NCBI GenBank assembly: GCA_028686565.1
Contig: JAQUBU010000014.1
Span: forward strand, 1-20,379
Reading direction: 5' to 3'
DNA from: Syntrophomonadaceae bacterium
GTDB lineage: Bacteria > Bacillota > Syntrophomonadia > Syntrophomonadales > Syntrophomonadaceae
Length of the DNA stretch: 20,379 nt
The stretch's first letter is position 1, and the number at the start of each line of letters is the position of its first letter. Positions 6,766 through 14,586 of the stretch are shown piece after piece. The translations under genes and the position numbers were made by a program. The notes beneath the pieces were generated by a model, which was not told where the DNA came from, did no database searches, and saw only the letters and a list, made by a program, of their open reading frames with translations.

Positions 6766-6779
6766 CTCTTTTCACTTCT

Positions 6780-7124
6780 TTATACCAAATTGCTGATTTT
6801 CCTCAGTATGTTGGCAGCTTTATAAATATTATCCGGTTTAATGTTTTCTGCATTATTCAATAAGTGGTAAACTTCATCAATCTCTTGCTGAGTATTCAAA
6901 AATCTTTGCAGCAGTCCCAGACGCTCTTCATAATCCTGTAAAGAATTTTCTGCCCTTTTTAATAAATCATATACTGCCTGTCTGCTTATTTGCATATTAT
7001 TAGCAATCTCTGAAAGTGACCAGTCATTTTCATAATGTAAACTTAAAACATGCTGTTGTTTTTTAGTCAGCAAAGGTCCGTAAAAATCCATGAGCATAAC
7101 TACATATTCAAACTTTTCCATCAT
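6780..7124 (-). CDS. ylxM: YlxM-family helix-turn-helix protein
   Basis: YlxM is a small DNA-binding-type protein encoded upstream of ffh in Gram-positive bacteria and linked to the SRP pathway. The 114 residues start with EKFEYVVMLMDFYGPLLTKK. The sigma-70 region-4-like helix-turn-helix is at about 18-62, with LSEIANNMQISRQAVYDLLK as the recognition segment. The C-terminal helices probably form a dimer surface. The ATG at 7124 has GGGAG about 7 bases upstream; the second ATG next to it is also possible. It heads the cluster under a clear promoter and is divergent from degV. In most relatives ftsY and smc precede it; here they do not. Confidence 0.9.
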   Translation of the reverse strand: MMEKFEYVVMLMDFYGPLLTKKQQHVLSLHYENDWSLSEIANNMQISRQAVYDLLKRAENSLQDYEERLGLLQRFLNTQQEIDEVYHLLNNAENIKPDNIYKAANILRKISNLV

Positions 7125-7167
7125 TAAGATTCTCCCTGTGTAAAGGCTAAATACTTTACAGACTTAT

Positions 7168-7194
7168 ATTATAGGTCTTGTCTTATAAAGTCAA
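7168..7194 (-). promoter_or_regulatory. Sigma-A promoter for the ylxM-ffh cluster
   Basis: On the minus strand TTGACT (7189-7194) is followed by TATAAT (7168-7173) with a 15-base spacer; reading the -10 as TAATAT gives 17. It points at ylxM. Confidence 0.7.
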
Positions 7195-7212
7195 GTAACC
7201 ACATTAATTTCT

Positions 7213-7241
7213 TTGCTTAATACTAAATTATAATCTACAAT
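7213..7241 (+). promoter_or_regulatory. Sigma-A promoter for degV
   Basis: TTGCTT (7213-7218) and TACAAT (7236-7241) are 17 bases apart, and the start codon is 33 bases past the -10. The -35 boxes of this and the ylxM promoter are only 18 bases apart, so a regulator bound here could reach both. Confidence 0.65.
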
Positions 7242-7273
7242 ATTATTAGCCTTTATAGGAGTTGAGTGAATAA

Positions 7274-8119
7274 ATGGAAGAAAAAATAGCTTTATTATGT
7301 GACAGTATGTGTGACTTACCCCCGGAAATAGCCAGCCGATTCGGCATAAAAGTCGTTGCCGCGCGAGTAATTTATCCCGATAAAGAATACTCGGATAGGG
7401 TTGATATTCAGCCCGGCGAAGTCTACGAGCGTATGCCAGAAGAAATACCCACCACCTCTATGCCTCCACTGCAGGAATTTCAGGATGCCTTTGAATCATT
7501 TCGCAAAGATGGTTATACCCACGTACTGGCAATTCATATTTCCAGTGGTCTTTCCGGTACTTCACAAGTTGCTGAAATAGCAGCCAAAAATTTCAATGAT
7601 ATGGTAATAAAAGTTATTGACAGCCGAACTCTTTCCATGGGTACCGGTTGGATGGTGCTGGATGCTGCCCATAATATTGCTAATGGCTGGAGTTTCGAGC
7701 GAATTGTAGAAAATCTCAAAAATCTTCAATCAAAAATTAACGTGTATTATGTAATCGAAACTCTGGAATACTTGCGTCGCGGCGGACGCATCGGTCTGGT
7801 TGCCAGCATGCTGGGTGAATTTTTAAACCTAAAACCAATTATATCCGTAAACCCCGAAGGAAAATACTTTACTTTCTGTAAAGCCAAAGGACGTCGCAAA
7901 TCACTTGAAAAAATAATGCAGATTGTTGAAGAATCGATTCAGGACAAGGTAATTAATTTAGCTGTTGTCCATGGCGGAGCACTTAAAGAGTGTGAAGCTA
8001 TAATGGAGCGAGTTCGTAAACTCCCTAATATAAAAGAATTAATCGCTACTGATATTAGCCCCGTCCTGGGAGTCCATACCGGTCCAGGTTTGGTCGGAAT
8101 ATGTGTACAAGAAGCATAA
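7274..8119 (+). CDS. DegV-family fatty-acid-binding protein
   Basis: DegV/FakB proteins bind one fatty acid and hand it to the FakA kinase for phosphorylation, feeding exogenous or recycled fatty acids into phospholipid synthesis. The 281 residues show an N-terminal ALLCDSMCDLPPE, then TSMPP at 61-65 (the usual TSQPS-type loop), SSGLSGT at 90-96, VIDSRTLSMGTGWMV, VYYVIETLEYLRRGGRIG at about 157-174, and GVHTGPGLVG near the C-terminus. These build the ligand tunnel and headgroup site. It has its own promoter and a strong terminator, so it is a single-gene unit. No fakA is nearby. The ATG at 7274 has AGGAG 11 bases upstream. The ligand cannot be told from the sequence. Confidence 0.93.
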   Translation: MEEKIALLCDSMCDLPPEIASRFGIKVVAARVIYPDKEYSDRVDIQPGEVYERMPEEIPTTSMPPLQEFQDAFESFRKDGYTHVLAIHISSGLSGTSQVAEIAAKNFNDMVIKVIDSRTLSMGTGWMVLDAAHNIANGWSFERIVENLKNLQSKINVYYVIETLEYLRRGGRIGLVASMLGEFLNLKPIISVNPEGKYFTFCKAKGRRKSLEKIMQIVEESIQDKVINLAVVHGGALKECEAIMERVRKLPNIKELIATDISPVLGVHTGPGLVGICVQEA

Positions 8120-8166
8120 CAGTGAAGTAAAAAGCAATTTTCACCTATTATAAATACTATTAATAA

Positions 8167-8202
8167 ACAGGGTCAAGATTAAAATAGTCTGGCCCTGTTT
8201 TT
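8167..8202 (+). terminator. Rho-independent terminator after degV
   Basis: ACAGGGTCA (8167-8175) pairs with TGGCCCTGT (8190-8198), with four more pairs possible inside, followed by TTTTT. Confidence 0.85.
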
Positions 8203-8207
8203 ATTAT

Positions 8208-8235
8208 TTGTAAAATTTTTACATTTTGCTATAAT
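8208..8235 (+). promoter_or_regulatory. Sigma-A promoter for the secreted hypothetical gene
   Basis: TTGTAA (8208-8213) and TATAAT (8230-8235) are 16 bases apart. The start codon lies 34 bases past the -10. Confidence 0.65.
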
Positions 8236-8269
8236 GGTTATATTATCCAGCAAAATGAGGTGATTAGTA

Positions 8270-8830
8270 ATGCATGGACGTCATGCAATTTATATATTCC
8301 TGATAGTGTTATGTATTATCACATATCCACCGGCACTGGCCGAGGAGGTAAGCTCCATTTCTTCAAACAACAAGCCCAGTTACTATTGGTCAGACGAAGA
8401 AAAGCAAGCATACGCCGCCATGACTCGTAGTTTTGATTTATATGAAGTTTTACTTGCGGATGTTAGGGAATATGAAGGTTATAGAATTGCGATTCACGGA
8501 GAAAGCCGCAAGAATGCAATGGATTACCTGACAGCAGGTTTTGAAGCAGATTTAGCTGCCAATATTATAGAAGCTTACTTGCTATGGGTCCCCGAAGTTC
8601 AGAAATTAACGGTTGTTCCCTGTGATGGCATACCCACTCTTAATGATAACGATATGGAAATGGTAACTTGTTCGCATCCAGATAAAGACACAATAATATT
8701 TGAGCGTTCTTATGAAGATTGCTATAAGCAGGGTGACAGTTACCTGTTTTCAGTCTTTCTTCACCGCAGTTCTCAAGGCTTTAGGATAGAGCAGATAAGT
8801 CTGGAAGAGGTTGCGAGAATAGACCTATGA
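8270..8830 (+). CDS. Secreted protein of unknown function
   Basis: I do not recognise this 186-residue protein. It starts with a clear signal peptide: a short charged start (MHGRH), a hydrophobic core (AIYIFLIVLCIITY) and a likely cleavage after ALA at about residue 24. The mature part is acidic and soluble, with no membrane segment. It contains SYYWSDEEKQAYAAMTRSF, a run resembling an enzyme or binding domain around GYRIAIHGESRKNAMDYL, and cysteines at VPCDG, VTCSH and EDCYK. The cysteine of the signal peptide is not in a lipobox. GAGGTGA lies 6 bases before the ATG. It has its own promoter and terminator and is alone between degV and the tRNA genes, so neighbours give no hint of its job. 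Confidence 0.85.
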   Translation: MHGRHAIYIFLIVLCIITYPPALAEEVSSISSNNKPSYYWSDEEKQAYAAMTRSFDLYEVLLADVREYEGYRIAIHGESRKNAMDYLTAGFEADLAANIIEAYLLWVPEVQKLTVVPCDGIPTLNDNDMEMVTCSHPDKDTIIFERSYEDCYKQGDSYLFSVFLHRSSQGFRIEQISLEEVARIDL

Positions 8831-8831
8831 A

Positions 8832-8859
8832 AAAACCTGCCATTAATATGGCAGGTTTT
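8832..8859. terminator. Bidirectional terminator between the secreted-protein gene and the tRNA cluster
   Basis: A 12-bp stem (8832-8843 with 8848-8859) with loop TAAT is followed by TTTTATTTTT on the plus strand and TTTTTT on the minus strand. It can end both the plus-strand gene and the minus-strand tRNA transcript. Confidence 0.9.
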
Positions 8860-8869
8860 ATTTTTCTTA

Positions 8870-8945
<76 letters not shown>

Positions 8946-8951
8946 AAATAA

Positions 8952-9026
8952 TGGTGACCCCTGGGGGACTCGAACCCCCGTTACCGCCGTGAAAGGGCGG
9001 TGTCTTGACCGCTTGACCAAGGGGCC
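8952..9026 (-). tRNA. tRNA-Glu (anticodon TTC)
   Basis: The acceptor stem GGCCCCT pairs with AGGGGTC (one G-U). The anticodon stem CCGCC/GGCGG holds loop CTTTCAC. The T arm is GGGGGTTCGAGTCCCCC and CCA is encoded. The length is 75 bases. Confidence 0.95.
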
Positions 9027-9077
9027 TAATCTTGAAGCCGTTATCCGGATTTGGGGTTACGGCCTCTAATTTCTAGA

Positions 9078-9153
9078 TGGTGGGCCTACCAGGACTCGAA
9101 CCTGGGACCAACCGGTTATGAGCCGGTAGCTCTACCAACTGAGCTATAGGCCC
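9078..9153 (-). tRNA. tRNA with CAT anticodon (elongator Met or Ile2)
   Basis: The acceptor stem GGGCCTA/TAGGCCC is perfect. The anticodon stem ACCGG/CCGGT holds loop CTCATAA. The T arm is CCAGGTTCGAGTCCTGG and CCA is encoded. The first base pair is G-C and the stem lacks the run of three G-C pairs of initiator tRNA, so it is not tRNA-fMet. Telling elongator Met from lysidine-modified Ile2 needs comparison with relatives. Confidence 0.93.
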
Positions 9154-9181
9154 CGAATACTCTTAAAACCCCGCAAGAGTT

Positions 9182-9210
9182 AGTATATAGAAAATATCTG
9201 CAAAGGTCAA
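9182..9210 (-). promoter_or_regulatory. Promoter of the Met/Ile2-Glu-Val tRNA operon
   Basis: TTGACC (9205-9210) and TATACT (9182-9187) on the minus strand are 17 bases apart. The first tRNA begins about 29 bases past the -10. Confidence 0.8.
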
Positions 9211-9251
9211 GAGTAAAAACCTAAATAAATAAGCATTTTGTCAAAGAATAA

Positions 9252-9275
9252 GCGGTAACTTTTGAGGGTTACCGC
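9252..9275 (-). terminator. Terminator after tRNA-Asn
   Basis: GCGGTAAC (9252-9259) pairs with GTTACCGC (9268-9275), followed on the minus strand by TTATTCTTTG. The T run is weak; some read-through into the next tRNA operon is likely. Confidence 0.6.
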
Positions 9276-9286
9276 CTTTGTTTTCA

Positions 9287-9361
9287 TGGCTCCTCGAGTA
9301 GGATTCGAACCTACAACCCTCCGGTTAACAGCCGGATGCTCTACCGTTGAGCTATCGAGGA
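9287..9361 (-). tRNA. tRNA-Asn (anticodon GTT)
   Basis: The acceptor stem TCCTCGA/TCGAGGA is perfect, the anticodon stem TCCGG/CCGGA holds loop CTGTTAA, and the T arm is GTAGGTTCGAATCCTAC. The discriminator is G and CCA is encoded. The length is 75 bases. Confidence 0.95.
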
Positions 9362-9380
9362 AAATGCCCCAACGAAAGAT

Positions 9381-9409
9381 ATTATATAGTGATATGACAC
9401 AACTGTCAA
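9381..9409 (-). promoter_or_regulatory. Full-consensus sigma-A promoter for tRNA-Asn
   Basis: On the minus strand TTGACA (9404-9409) and TATAAT (9381-9386) are separated by 17 bases, a perfect consensus. The start point would be near 9374, giving a tRNA leader of only about 13 bases. Confidence 0.9.
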
Positions 9410-9440
9410 TATGCTAAATGATATCCTTTTGAAATATAAC

Positions 9441-10517
9441 CTATTCGATGTAGTCTTTAAGCTTTTTGCTGCGCGAAGGATGTCTCAGCTTACGCAATGC
9501 CTTGGCTTCAATCTGGCGTATTCTCTCACGGGTTACACCAAACTCCTGCCCAACTTCTTCCAGGGTCCTTGGACGTCCATCATCCAGTCCAAACCGAAGC
9601 CGTAATACCTTTTCTTCACGATCGGTAAGAGTGTTTAGAATTCCATCCAAGTGTTCCCGCAGCAAGACAAACGAAGCTGATTCCTCTGGTGATTCAGCAT
9701 CTTCATCAGTAATAAAATCTCCCAGATGACTATCATCTTCTTCCCCAATTGGGGTTTCCAGAGAAACTGGTTCTTGCGCCACTTTCATTATCTCGATTAC
9801 TCGTTCTACAGGTATTTCCATTTCCTCAGCGACTTCAGTCGGCAAAGGTTCTCGCCCCAGAATTTGGAGCAGGCTTCTCTGCACCCGGGAAAGCTTGTTA
9901 ATGGTTTCAACCATATGCACCGGGATTCTTATCGTCCGGGCTTGGTCAGCAATAGCCCTGGTTATAGCCTGCCTGATCCACCAAGTGGCATAGGTACTGA
10001 ATTTAAAGCCTTTGCGATGGTCAAACTTTTCCACAGCCTTCATTAAACCCAGGTTGCCTTCCTGAATCAAATCCAGAAATAGCATGCCACGTCCTACATA
10101 TCGTTTGGCTATACTCACTACCAGCCTGAGGTTAGCTTCTACCAGCTGTCTTTTGGCTTCTTCCTCACCTTGTTCGATCTTCAGAGCCAGGGTAATTTCC
10201 TGAGCAGCTGTTAATAGCGGAACTCTACCTATTTCCTTGAGATACATTCTGACTGGGTCATCTATTTCAATTCCGTCAGGAATTACTACTTCCTCAGCCT
10301 CAATGCTTTCGTGTTCCTGTTCTTCATCGCTCTCATGCTCATTTCCTACACTTATACCCAGAGTTTGAAGGTGTTCAAATATATCTTCTATTTGATCGGC
10401 TTCCAAGTTAAAGCCCTGCAAATCTTCGATTATTTCTTCATAACTCAAAATTTTCTTTTTCTTGCCTTTTTCAGCTAAGACACCGACTGCTTCTGCTAGT
10501 TTTCTATCCAGTTTCAT
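9441..10517 (-). CDS. rpoD: Primary sigma factor RpoD (sigma A)
   Basis: This is the housekeeping sigma factor that directs RNA polymerase to TTGACA/TATAAT promoters. In 358 residues it shows a short region 1.1 (about 1-60), an acidic linker rich in E and D (60-80), region 1.2 (DPVRMYLKEIGRVPLLT at 87-103), region 2 (RLVVSIAKRYVGRGMLFLDL at 131-150, then GFKFSTYATWWIRQAI, the -10 reader, at 170-185), region 3 from about 190, and region 4.2 (LEEVGQEFGVTRERIRQIEA, 319-338) that reads the -35. Residues fit Gram-positive SigA length. The ATG overlaps the dnaG stop as ATGA, with AAGGGGGG just upstream. dnaG-rpoD is the conserved macromolecular-synthesis operon; rpsU is missing here. Confidence 0.97.
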   Translation of the reverse strand: MKLDRKLAEAVGVLAEKGKKKKILSYEEIIEDLQGFNLEADQIEDIFEHLQTLGISVGNEHESDEEQEHESIEAEEVVIPDGIEIDDPVRMYLKEIGRVPLLTAAQEITLALKIEQGEEEAKRQLVEANLRLVVSIAKRYVGRGMLFLDLIQEGNLGLMKAVEKFDHRKGFKFSTYATWWIRQAITRAIADQARTIRIPVHMVETINKLSRVQRSLLQILGREPLPTEVAEEMEIPVERVIEIMKVAQEPVSLETPIGEEDDSHLGDFITDEDAESPEESASFVLLREHLDGILNTLTDREEKVLRLRFGLDDGRPRTLEEVGQEFGVTRERIRQIEAKALRKLRHPSRSKKLKDYIE

Positions 10518-12295
10518 CTTTTCCCCCCTTCCCGGGTATGATTCAAAAATTGATCCAAATTAAGAATAAATCTAAGCAAAGCATTAAAATTTCCTTCAGT
10601 TTCTATTCTGCTAAGATCCGCATAAATACTTTGCCATTGAGATTTTCGTTTTAACATTCTTATCCTACGAATAAATTCCTCTAATTCAATAGTATCTATT
10701 TGTATATCATCTTCAATTAAAAACATAATTCTGGCGAGCGCTGGACCCAGTCCTTTCTCGGCAGCTAGCAGTCTGAGTTTTGGCAAGCAGTTACTTTCTG
10801 AATCTTGAAGTTCATCATAGCTGTTTGCCAAAGTCCTATAATCTTTATTAGCAAAAAAGTTCAAACCTATCGTATTTTTTATTCTGTTGAATATTTCCCG
10901 GTTACCTAACATATATGCCAGGATTTTATCTTGCACACTATAATTGCCGTATTTAATATTATCCCTGGTTATTTTGCTATTATTCCTTTTTATACCTGTT
11001 TTATACTTATTCTGGTTTTTAAGCTCACGCTTAATTAGATTTTCTTCTATCATCAGCTTTTTGGCCAGGTATTTCACATAATAATCCTTTTCCAATTCAC
11101 TGTTTAATTCTCCAATATCATCTTTAACCAAATTTATGGTCTTGATTTTTACTTCCATATTCAGCACTTTTTGTTCTTCGAGATAGCGAATAATTTTATA
11201 TTCTATATTACTTAGCTTATTATTCTGTATATAATGTAAAAATTCCTCTTTTCCGCACATATCCAAATATTCATCAGGATCTTTAGCTCCCGGAAGTACT
11301 GCTACCGATACATTAAGCCCTTCCTTAGCCAGGATATCAATAGCTCGCAGGGTCTCCCGCTGCCCGGCTTCATCACTATCATAAATTATTAATACTTTTT
11401 CAGCATATCTCCTTAATAGTACGGCTTGTTCCCTGGTAAAAGCAGTGCCAAGGGAAGCCACTGTATGCTTTATATCAGCCTGATGTAATTTCAGGCAATC
11501 CATATAGCCTTCTACAATAATCGCTTCATTCCGCTGTCTGATTGCCTCCCTGGCCTGATATAATCCATACAGGCTATTACGTTTGGAAAATATTTCAGTT
11601 TCAGGAGTATTCAAGTACTTGGGCATGCTATCATCCAGAACCCGCCCCCCAAAACCAATCACATCTCCATTATATTGATATATTGGAAATATGATACGTT
11701 TGCGAAATAGGTCATAAAAACGCTGCTGTTTGTCGCTGCGCTTTATTAAACCTGATAGCTTTAAATTCTCCTGGGAAAAACCCTTCTGCAACAGATATTC
11801 TTCTAGGTTGTTCCATTTCTCAGGGGCCCAGCCCAGTTGATATTTGCTAATAGTATCAGCAGTTATTCCGCGCTTCATCAAATAATCATTGCCTAATTTT
11901 CCATAATTGCCAATAATGATTTTATGATAAAATTCGGCTGCCGCCTGGTTGACTTCAATAATTTTCTTTCTATGATCTATTTCTTTTTTGCTAACTGATC
12001 TTACAATTTCGATTCCTGCTTTGGCAGCCAGCATTTCAATAGTTTCTTTAAAGTCAGTGCCTTCTCTTTTCATCACGAAACTAAACATATCGCCGCCGGC
12101 ATGGCAACCGAAACAGTAAAACATATTCTTCTCAGGAGTCACACTAAATGACTCTGTTTTCTCCTCATGAAAAGGACATAATCCCCAATATCGATTCCCT
12201 TTGCGATTCAGTTTTACAGTTTCAGAAACAATGTCAACTATGTCCAACCTGGATTGAATATCGATAAGCAATTGATCATCATAATAAGCTGTCAT
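10514..12295 (-). CDS. dnaG: DNA primase DnaG
   Basis: DnaG makes the RNA primers for replication at the fork and is recruited by the DnaB helicase. The N-terminal CHC2 zinc site is visible as C40, H43, C61 and C64 (CPFH and CFGC). The catalytic core follows, with the TOPRIM motifs VEGYMDC (Glu262) and DSDEAG (306-311, Asp306 and Asp308). The C-terminal third, from about residue 440, is poorly conserved and should be the helicase-binding domain. I chose the ATG at 12295 (593 residues), because AGGTGA is 5 bases upstream; a GTG nine bases earlier lacks a binding site. Length is normal for the family. It overlaps rpoD by four bases. Confidence 0.97.
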   Translation of the reverse strand: MTAYYDDQLLIDIQSRLDIVDIVSETVKLNRKGNRYWGLCPFHEEKTESFSVTPEKNMFYCFGCHAGGDMFSFVMKREGTDFKETIEMLAAKAGIEIVRSVSKKEIDHRKKIIEVNQAAAEFYHKIIIGNYGKLGNDYLMKRGITADTISKYQLGWAPEKWNNLEEYLLQKGFSQENLKLSGLIKRSDKQQRFYDLFRKRIIFPIYQYNGDVIGFGGRVLDDSMPKYLNTPETEIFSKRNSLYGLYQAREAIRQRNEAIIVEGYMDCLKLHQADIKHTVASLGTAFTREQAVLLRRYAEKVLIIYDSDEAGQRETLRAIDILAKEGLNVSVAVLPGAKDPDEYLDMCGKEEFLHYIQNNKLSNIEYKIIRYLEEQKVLNMEVKIKTINLVKDDIGELNSELEKDYYVKYLAKKLMIEENLIKRELKNQNKYKTGIKRNNSKITRDNIKYGNYSVQDKILAYMLGNREIFNRIKNTIGLNFFANKDYRTLANSYDELQDSESNCLPKLRLLAAEKGLGPALARIMFLIEDDIQIDTIELEEFIRRIRMLKRKSQWQSIYADLSRIETEGNFNALLRFILNLDQFLNHTREGGKR

Positions 12296-12399
12296 AGTCT
12301 TCACCTACTATTCTATGTTTATAATTAAAATCCTTCTAAATATTCGAATTTTGTCATTATTAATCCCTAATAGTTCATATTGTAAAAATAGCTTTCATG

Positions 12400-13467
12400 T
12401 TAAAGTTCATCTTCCAATACCCGGTAAGCATTGGGAACCAGTGATTGGGGAACATATATGTCCTGAAACAAAGAAATACAATATTCGTCACTCATTCCGG
12501 ATATATAATCAGCTACTGCCCTTTCCAAGCCCTCATCATCGGCTATAGTTCGAAATAGCGGAGTCATCCTATGCGGATGCTTCATATAATAAGCAAAAAG
12601 GTGTTCAATTATAAACTCTGCCCGGCTTCTTTCTGCCTGGCATACTGGTCCCCGGTAAATAGCTTGAAACATAAATTCCCGTAAACCCCGCAGCGCATTT
12701 TCCACCATCTGTTCCGGCTCGACCCTTGGCTTTTCACCATTATGAATCAGCTTGCGGCTATTCTTTATGGTATTAATCACCAGAGTGGCTATCCTATTAC
12801 TGTGGGTATATCCCAATATTTTCAGATACTCGTTTGGTATATCTTCCATCTTTAATAGACCGGCGCGTATGGAATCATCGATATCATGCTGAACATAAGC
12901 AATTTTATCACTCAGCCGGATTACCTGTCCTTCCAGAGTAAATGCTTCCGGCTCATTGGTTCCGTATCCACTATGGCAGCGCACCCCGTCCAGCACTTCC
13001 GCACAAAGGTTCAAGCCGTTGCAGCCTTTATGTTGTTCCACACGAGTCAAGACCCTTATACTGTTTTCATTATGGCGAAAACCGCAGCTTAAAAGCCTGT
13101 CAAGAATTTGCTCTCCTGCATGCGCAAAAGGAGTATGCCCAACATCATGTGCCAATGCAATGGCTTCAATCAAGTCAAGATTCAGGTTAAGTCCTGCTCC
13201 AATAGTCCGCGCTATTTGATTAACTTCCAGAGTATGGGTTAGACGGCTTCGGTAATGATCTCCAGGAGGAGCTATGAAAACCTGGGTTTTGTGTTTTAAC
13301 CGCCTGAATGATTTAGAATGAATCACCCTGTCCCGGTCAAGCATAAAACAACTGCGCACCGGATCAGGGTCTTCTCTTGTTTGCCGTCCTTTTGAATTTT
13401 GGGACAGAGTAGCCCAGGAAGCCAAAACAGCAGCTTCTCTTGCTTCGATTTCTTCTCTGATTTCCAT
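12400..13467 (-). CDS. dgt: dGTPase-like HD-domain deoxynucleotide triphosphohydrolase
   Basis: The family cleaves dNTPs to deoxynucleoside and triphosphate, helping balance dNTP pools; the exact substrate varies. The HD metal site is visible: H78 in LTHTLEV, then H107-D108 in ALAHDVGHTPF with H111 nearby, and a later Asp in VIRLSDKIAYVQHD. DRDRVIHSKSFRRLKHKTQV (44-63) is the conserved N-terminal signature. With 355 residues it is a short, dGTPase-like type-2 protein rather than the longer E. coli Dgt. I chose the ATG at 13467, preceded by GAGGAG 7 bases upstream, over a TTG six codons earlier. It is followed by dnaG 104 bases later, an order common in Firmicutes. Its leader contains repeat copy 3. 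Confidence 0.9.
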   Translation of the reverse strand: MEIREEIEAREAAVLASWATLSQNSKGRQTREDPDPVRSCFMLDRDRVIHSKSFRRLKHKTQVFIAPPGDHYRSRLTHTLEVNQIARTIGAGLNLNLDLIEAIALAHDVGHTPFAHAGEQILDRLLSCGFRHNENSIRVLTRVEQHKGCNGLNLCAEVLDGVRCHSGYGTNEPEAFTLEGQVIRLSDKIAYVQHDIDDSIRAGLLKMEDIPNEYLKILGYTHSNRIATLVINTIKNSRKLIHNGEKPRVEPEQMVENALRGLREFMFQAIYRGPVCQAERSRAEFIIEHLFAYYMKHPHRMTPLFRTIADDEGLERAVADYISGMSDEYCISLFQDIYVPQSLVPNAYRVLEDEL

Positions 13468-13532
13468 TTTTCTCACTCCTCGCAAGAAACTCTGGCAGCC
13501 TGGCCCAGTTAAGTCATTCTGCCTTTAACATC

Positions 13533-13660
13533 AGAAGAAACTGCGGAGCAGTTTCTTTCGCACCGCTGCAACGAGGCAGGGGATTAAAACCCGCCGCCTG
13601 TTTTGTTAATAAGCCCTCCCACCGCTTAAAGAAGCGGGGGACATCTTCTCGCCTCGTTAT
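13533..13660 (+). repeat. Mosaic hairpin repeat, copy 3
   Basis: This is the most complete copy. It has the stem AGAAACTGC-gga-GCAGTTTCT, the TTCGCACCGCTGCAACGAGGC box, the core at 13588-13643 (AACCCGCCGCCTGTTTTG through GAAGCGGGGGACA) with the hairpin CCGCTT-aaag-AAGCGG, and a final GCCTCGTTAT. AACGAGGC near 13570 and GCCTCGTT near 13651 are inverted, so they may act as ends of the unit. It lies 66 bases from the dgt start. Confidence 0.85.
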
Positions 13661-13681
13661 ATAAAAGTTGCAATGAATAAA

Positions 13682-13713
13682 GAAAATCCTTAGCTCAGTG
13701 CTTAAGGATTTTT
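13682..13713 (-). terminator. Terminator after the flavoprotein gene
   Basis: AAAATCCTTA and TAAGGATTTT form a 10-bp stem around a loop of about 10 bases. On the minus strand it ends in TTTTCTTTATT; the plus strand ends in TTTTTC, so it may work both ways. Confidence 0.75.
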
Positions 13714-13746
13714 CATCTCATATTTTTAACATGAAAAAATGAGCCT

Positions 13747-14358
13747 TCATCGTACCCTTAATTTCCGGGTGGCATCTGCCACTTCAAATATTCTTTTACC
13801 CAGTATTCTGCAGCGATTGATAGCATTATCATCCCCTTCGGCAGGACGCTGGGCAGCTCCGCCCATATGACCGCAGTCATCCTGGTAATATCCATCACCC
13901 ACCGTTATCATACCCTGAATCAGTAACATATCATGTATGGCCCTGATGGTTGTTTCCTGACCTCCAAAACGTGAAGCACCGACAGCTAGAGCACCGCCAA
14001 CCACATTGAGCAATTTCTTTTCTCCGCGCAGAGAACGTCCTTTATCCCAGAATGCTTTTAACTGCGCTGATACCGTCCCAAAATACACTGGACTGCCTAA
14101 CAGCAAACCATCTGTTTTGGATATAAGTTCAAATGCTGTGCTTAATTCTTTGCCTTTAAAACATTTGCCAGGACATGGTGAAGCACAAGCCATGCAAAAA
14201 GGGTTTTTTTGATCCTTTAATATCTGCTGGCAATTGATAAGCTTAGTCACGGCACCCAGTTTTTTGCATTCCTCAAGGGCTTGCCGTAATAAAAAAGCTG
14301 TATTGCCTCGAACATGCGGACTTCCATTTATACCCACGACTAAAAGCTGGGACACCAT
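13747..14358 (-). CDS. Iron-sulfur flavoprotein / NADPH-dependent FMN reductase family protein
   Basis: Flavodoxin-fold reductases of this type bind FMN; the iron-sulfur branch also holds a 4Fe-4S cluster and moves electrons in anaerobes. The FMN phosphate loop is GSPHVRGNT (12-20), and SPVYFGTVSAQLKAFWDK (89-106) is the second flavin-contacting segment. A compact cysteine set C55, C58, C62 and C66 (CMACASPCPGKC) fits a cluster ligand motif like that of archaeal Isf, though spacing differs somewhat. I chose the ATG at 14358 (203 residues), with GGAGG 5 bases upstream, over a TTG four codons earlier. It is a single gene, divergent from fapA. Its electron partner is unknown. Confidence 0.85.
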   Translation of the reverse strand: MVSQLLVVGINGSPHVRGNTAFLLRQALEECKKLGAVTKLINCQQILKDQKNPFCMACASPCPGKCFKGKELSTAFELISKTDGLLLGSPVYFGTVSAQLKAFWDKGRSLRGEKKLLNVVGGALAVGASRFGGQETTIRAIHDMLLIQGMITVGDGYYQDDCGHMGGAAQRPAEGDDNAINRCRILGKRIFEVADATRKLRVR

Positions 14359-14509
14359 ATTCACCTCCAATTTTTATATACTACAGAATGCATCAGAAAT
14401 CCTCTATTTTGGTAAATTTATTTGGCAAACAATTGTTCTGCTAATTACTTCATCTTGTTAGAAAGCAGCCGTTCCAATAAGCTGTAAATATAACCATAAC
14501 CATTAATTG

Positions 14510-14538
14510 TTTATATATATAAATATATAAGATATAAT
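14510..14538 (+). promoter_or_regulatory. Candidate promoter for the FapA/DUF342 gene
   Basis: A perfect TATAAT (14533-14538) stands 17 bases after TTTATA (14510-14515) in a very AT-rich stretch. The -35 is a poor match, so this may depend on the AT-rich upstream DNA. Confidence 0.5.
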
Positions 14539-14586
14539 AAGTATTCATAAGAATGTAATAAATTTTGGCTGAGCAAGGGTGATGAA

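Larger units (their letters stand above)
13486..13746. other. Gap between dgt and the flavoprotein gene
   Basis: Besides repeat copy 3 and the terminator at about 13682-13713, this gap should hold the dgt promoter. I see only weak candidates, such as a TATAAC on the minus strand near 13658 without a good -35. Confidence 0.5.

Noticed and set aside
6485..6775. 96-codon open frame overlapping the start of ffh
   Set aside because: It is an alternative frame of ffh plus repeat copy 2. Its KQVAG-type stretch is the same repeat translation seen in the 4.4-kb gap.
12296..12399. Possible promoter between dgt and dnaG
   Set aside because: The best pair, TTTACA and TTAATA on the minus strand, is poor. 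The sequence is AT-rich enough to give such matches by chance.
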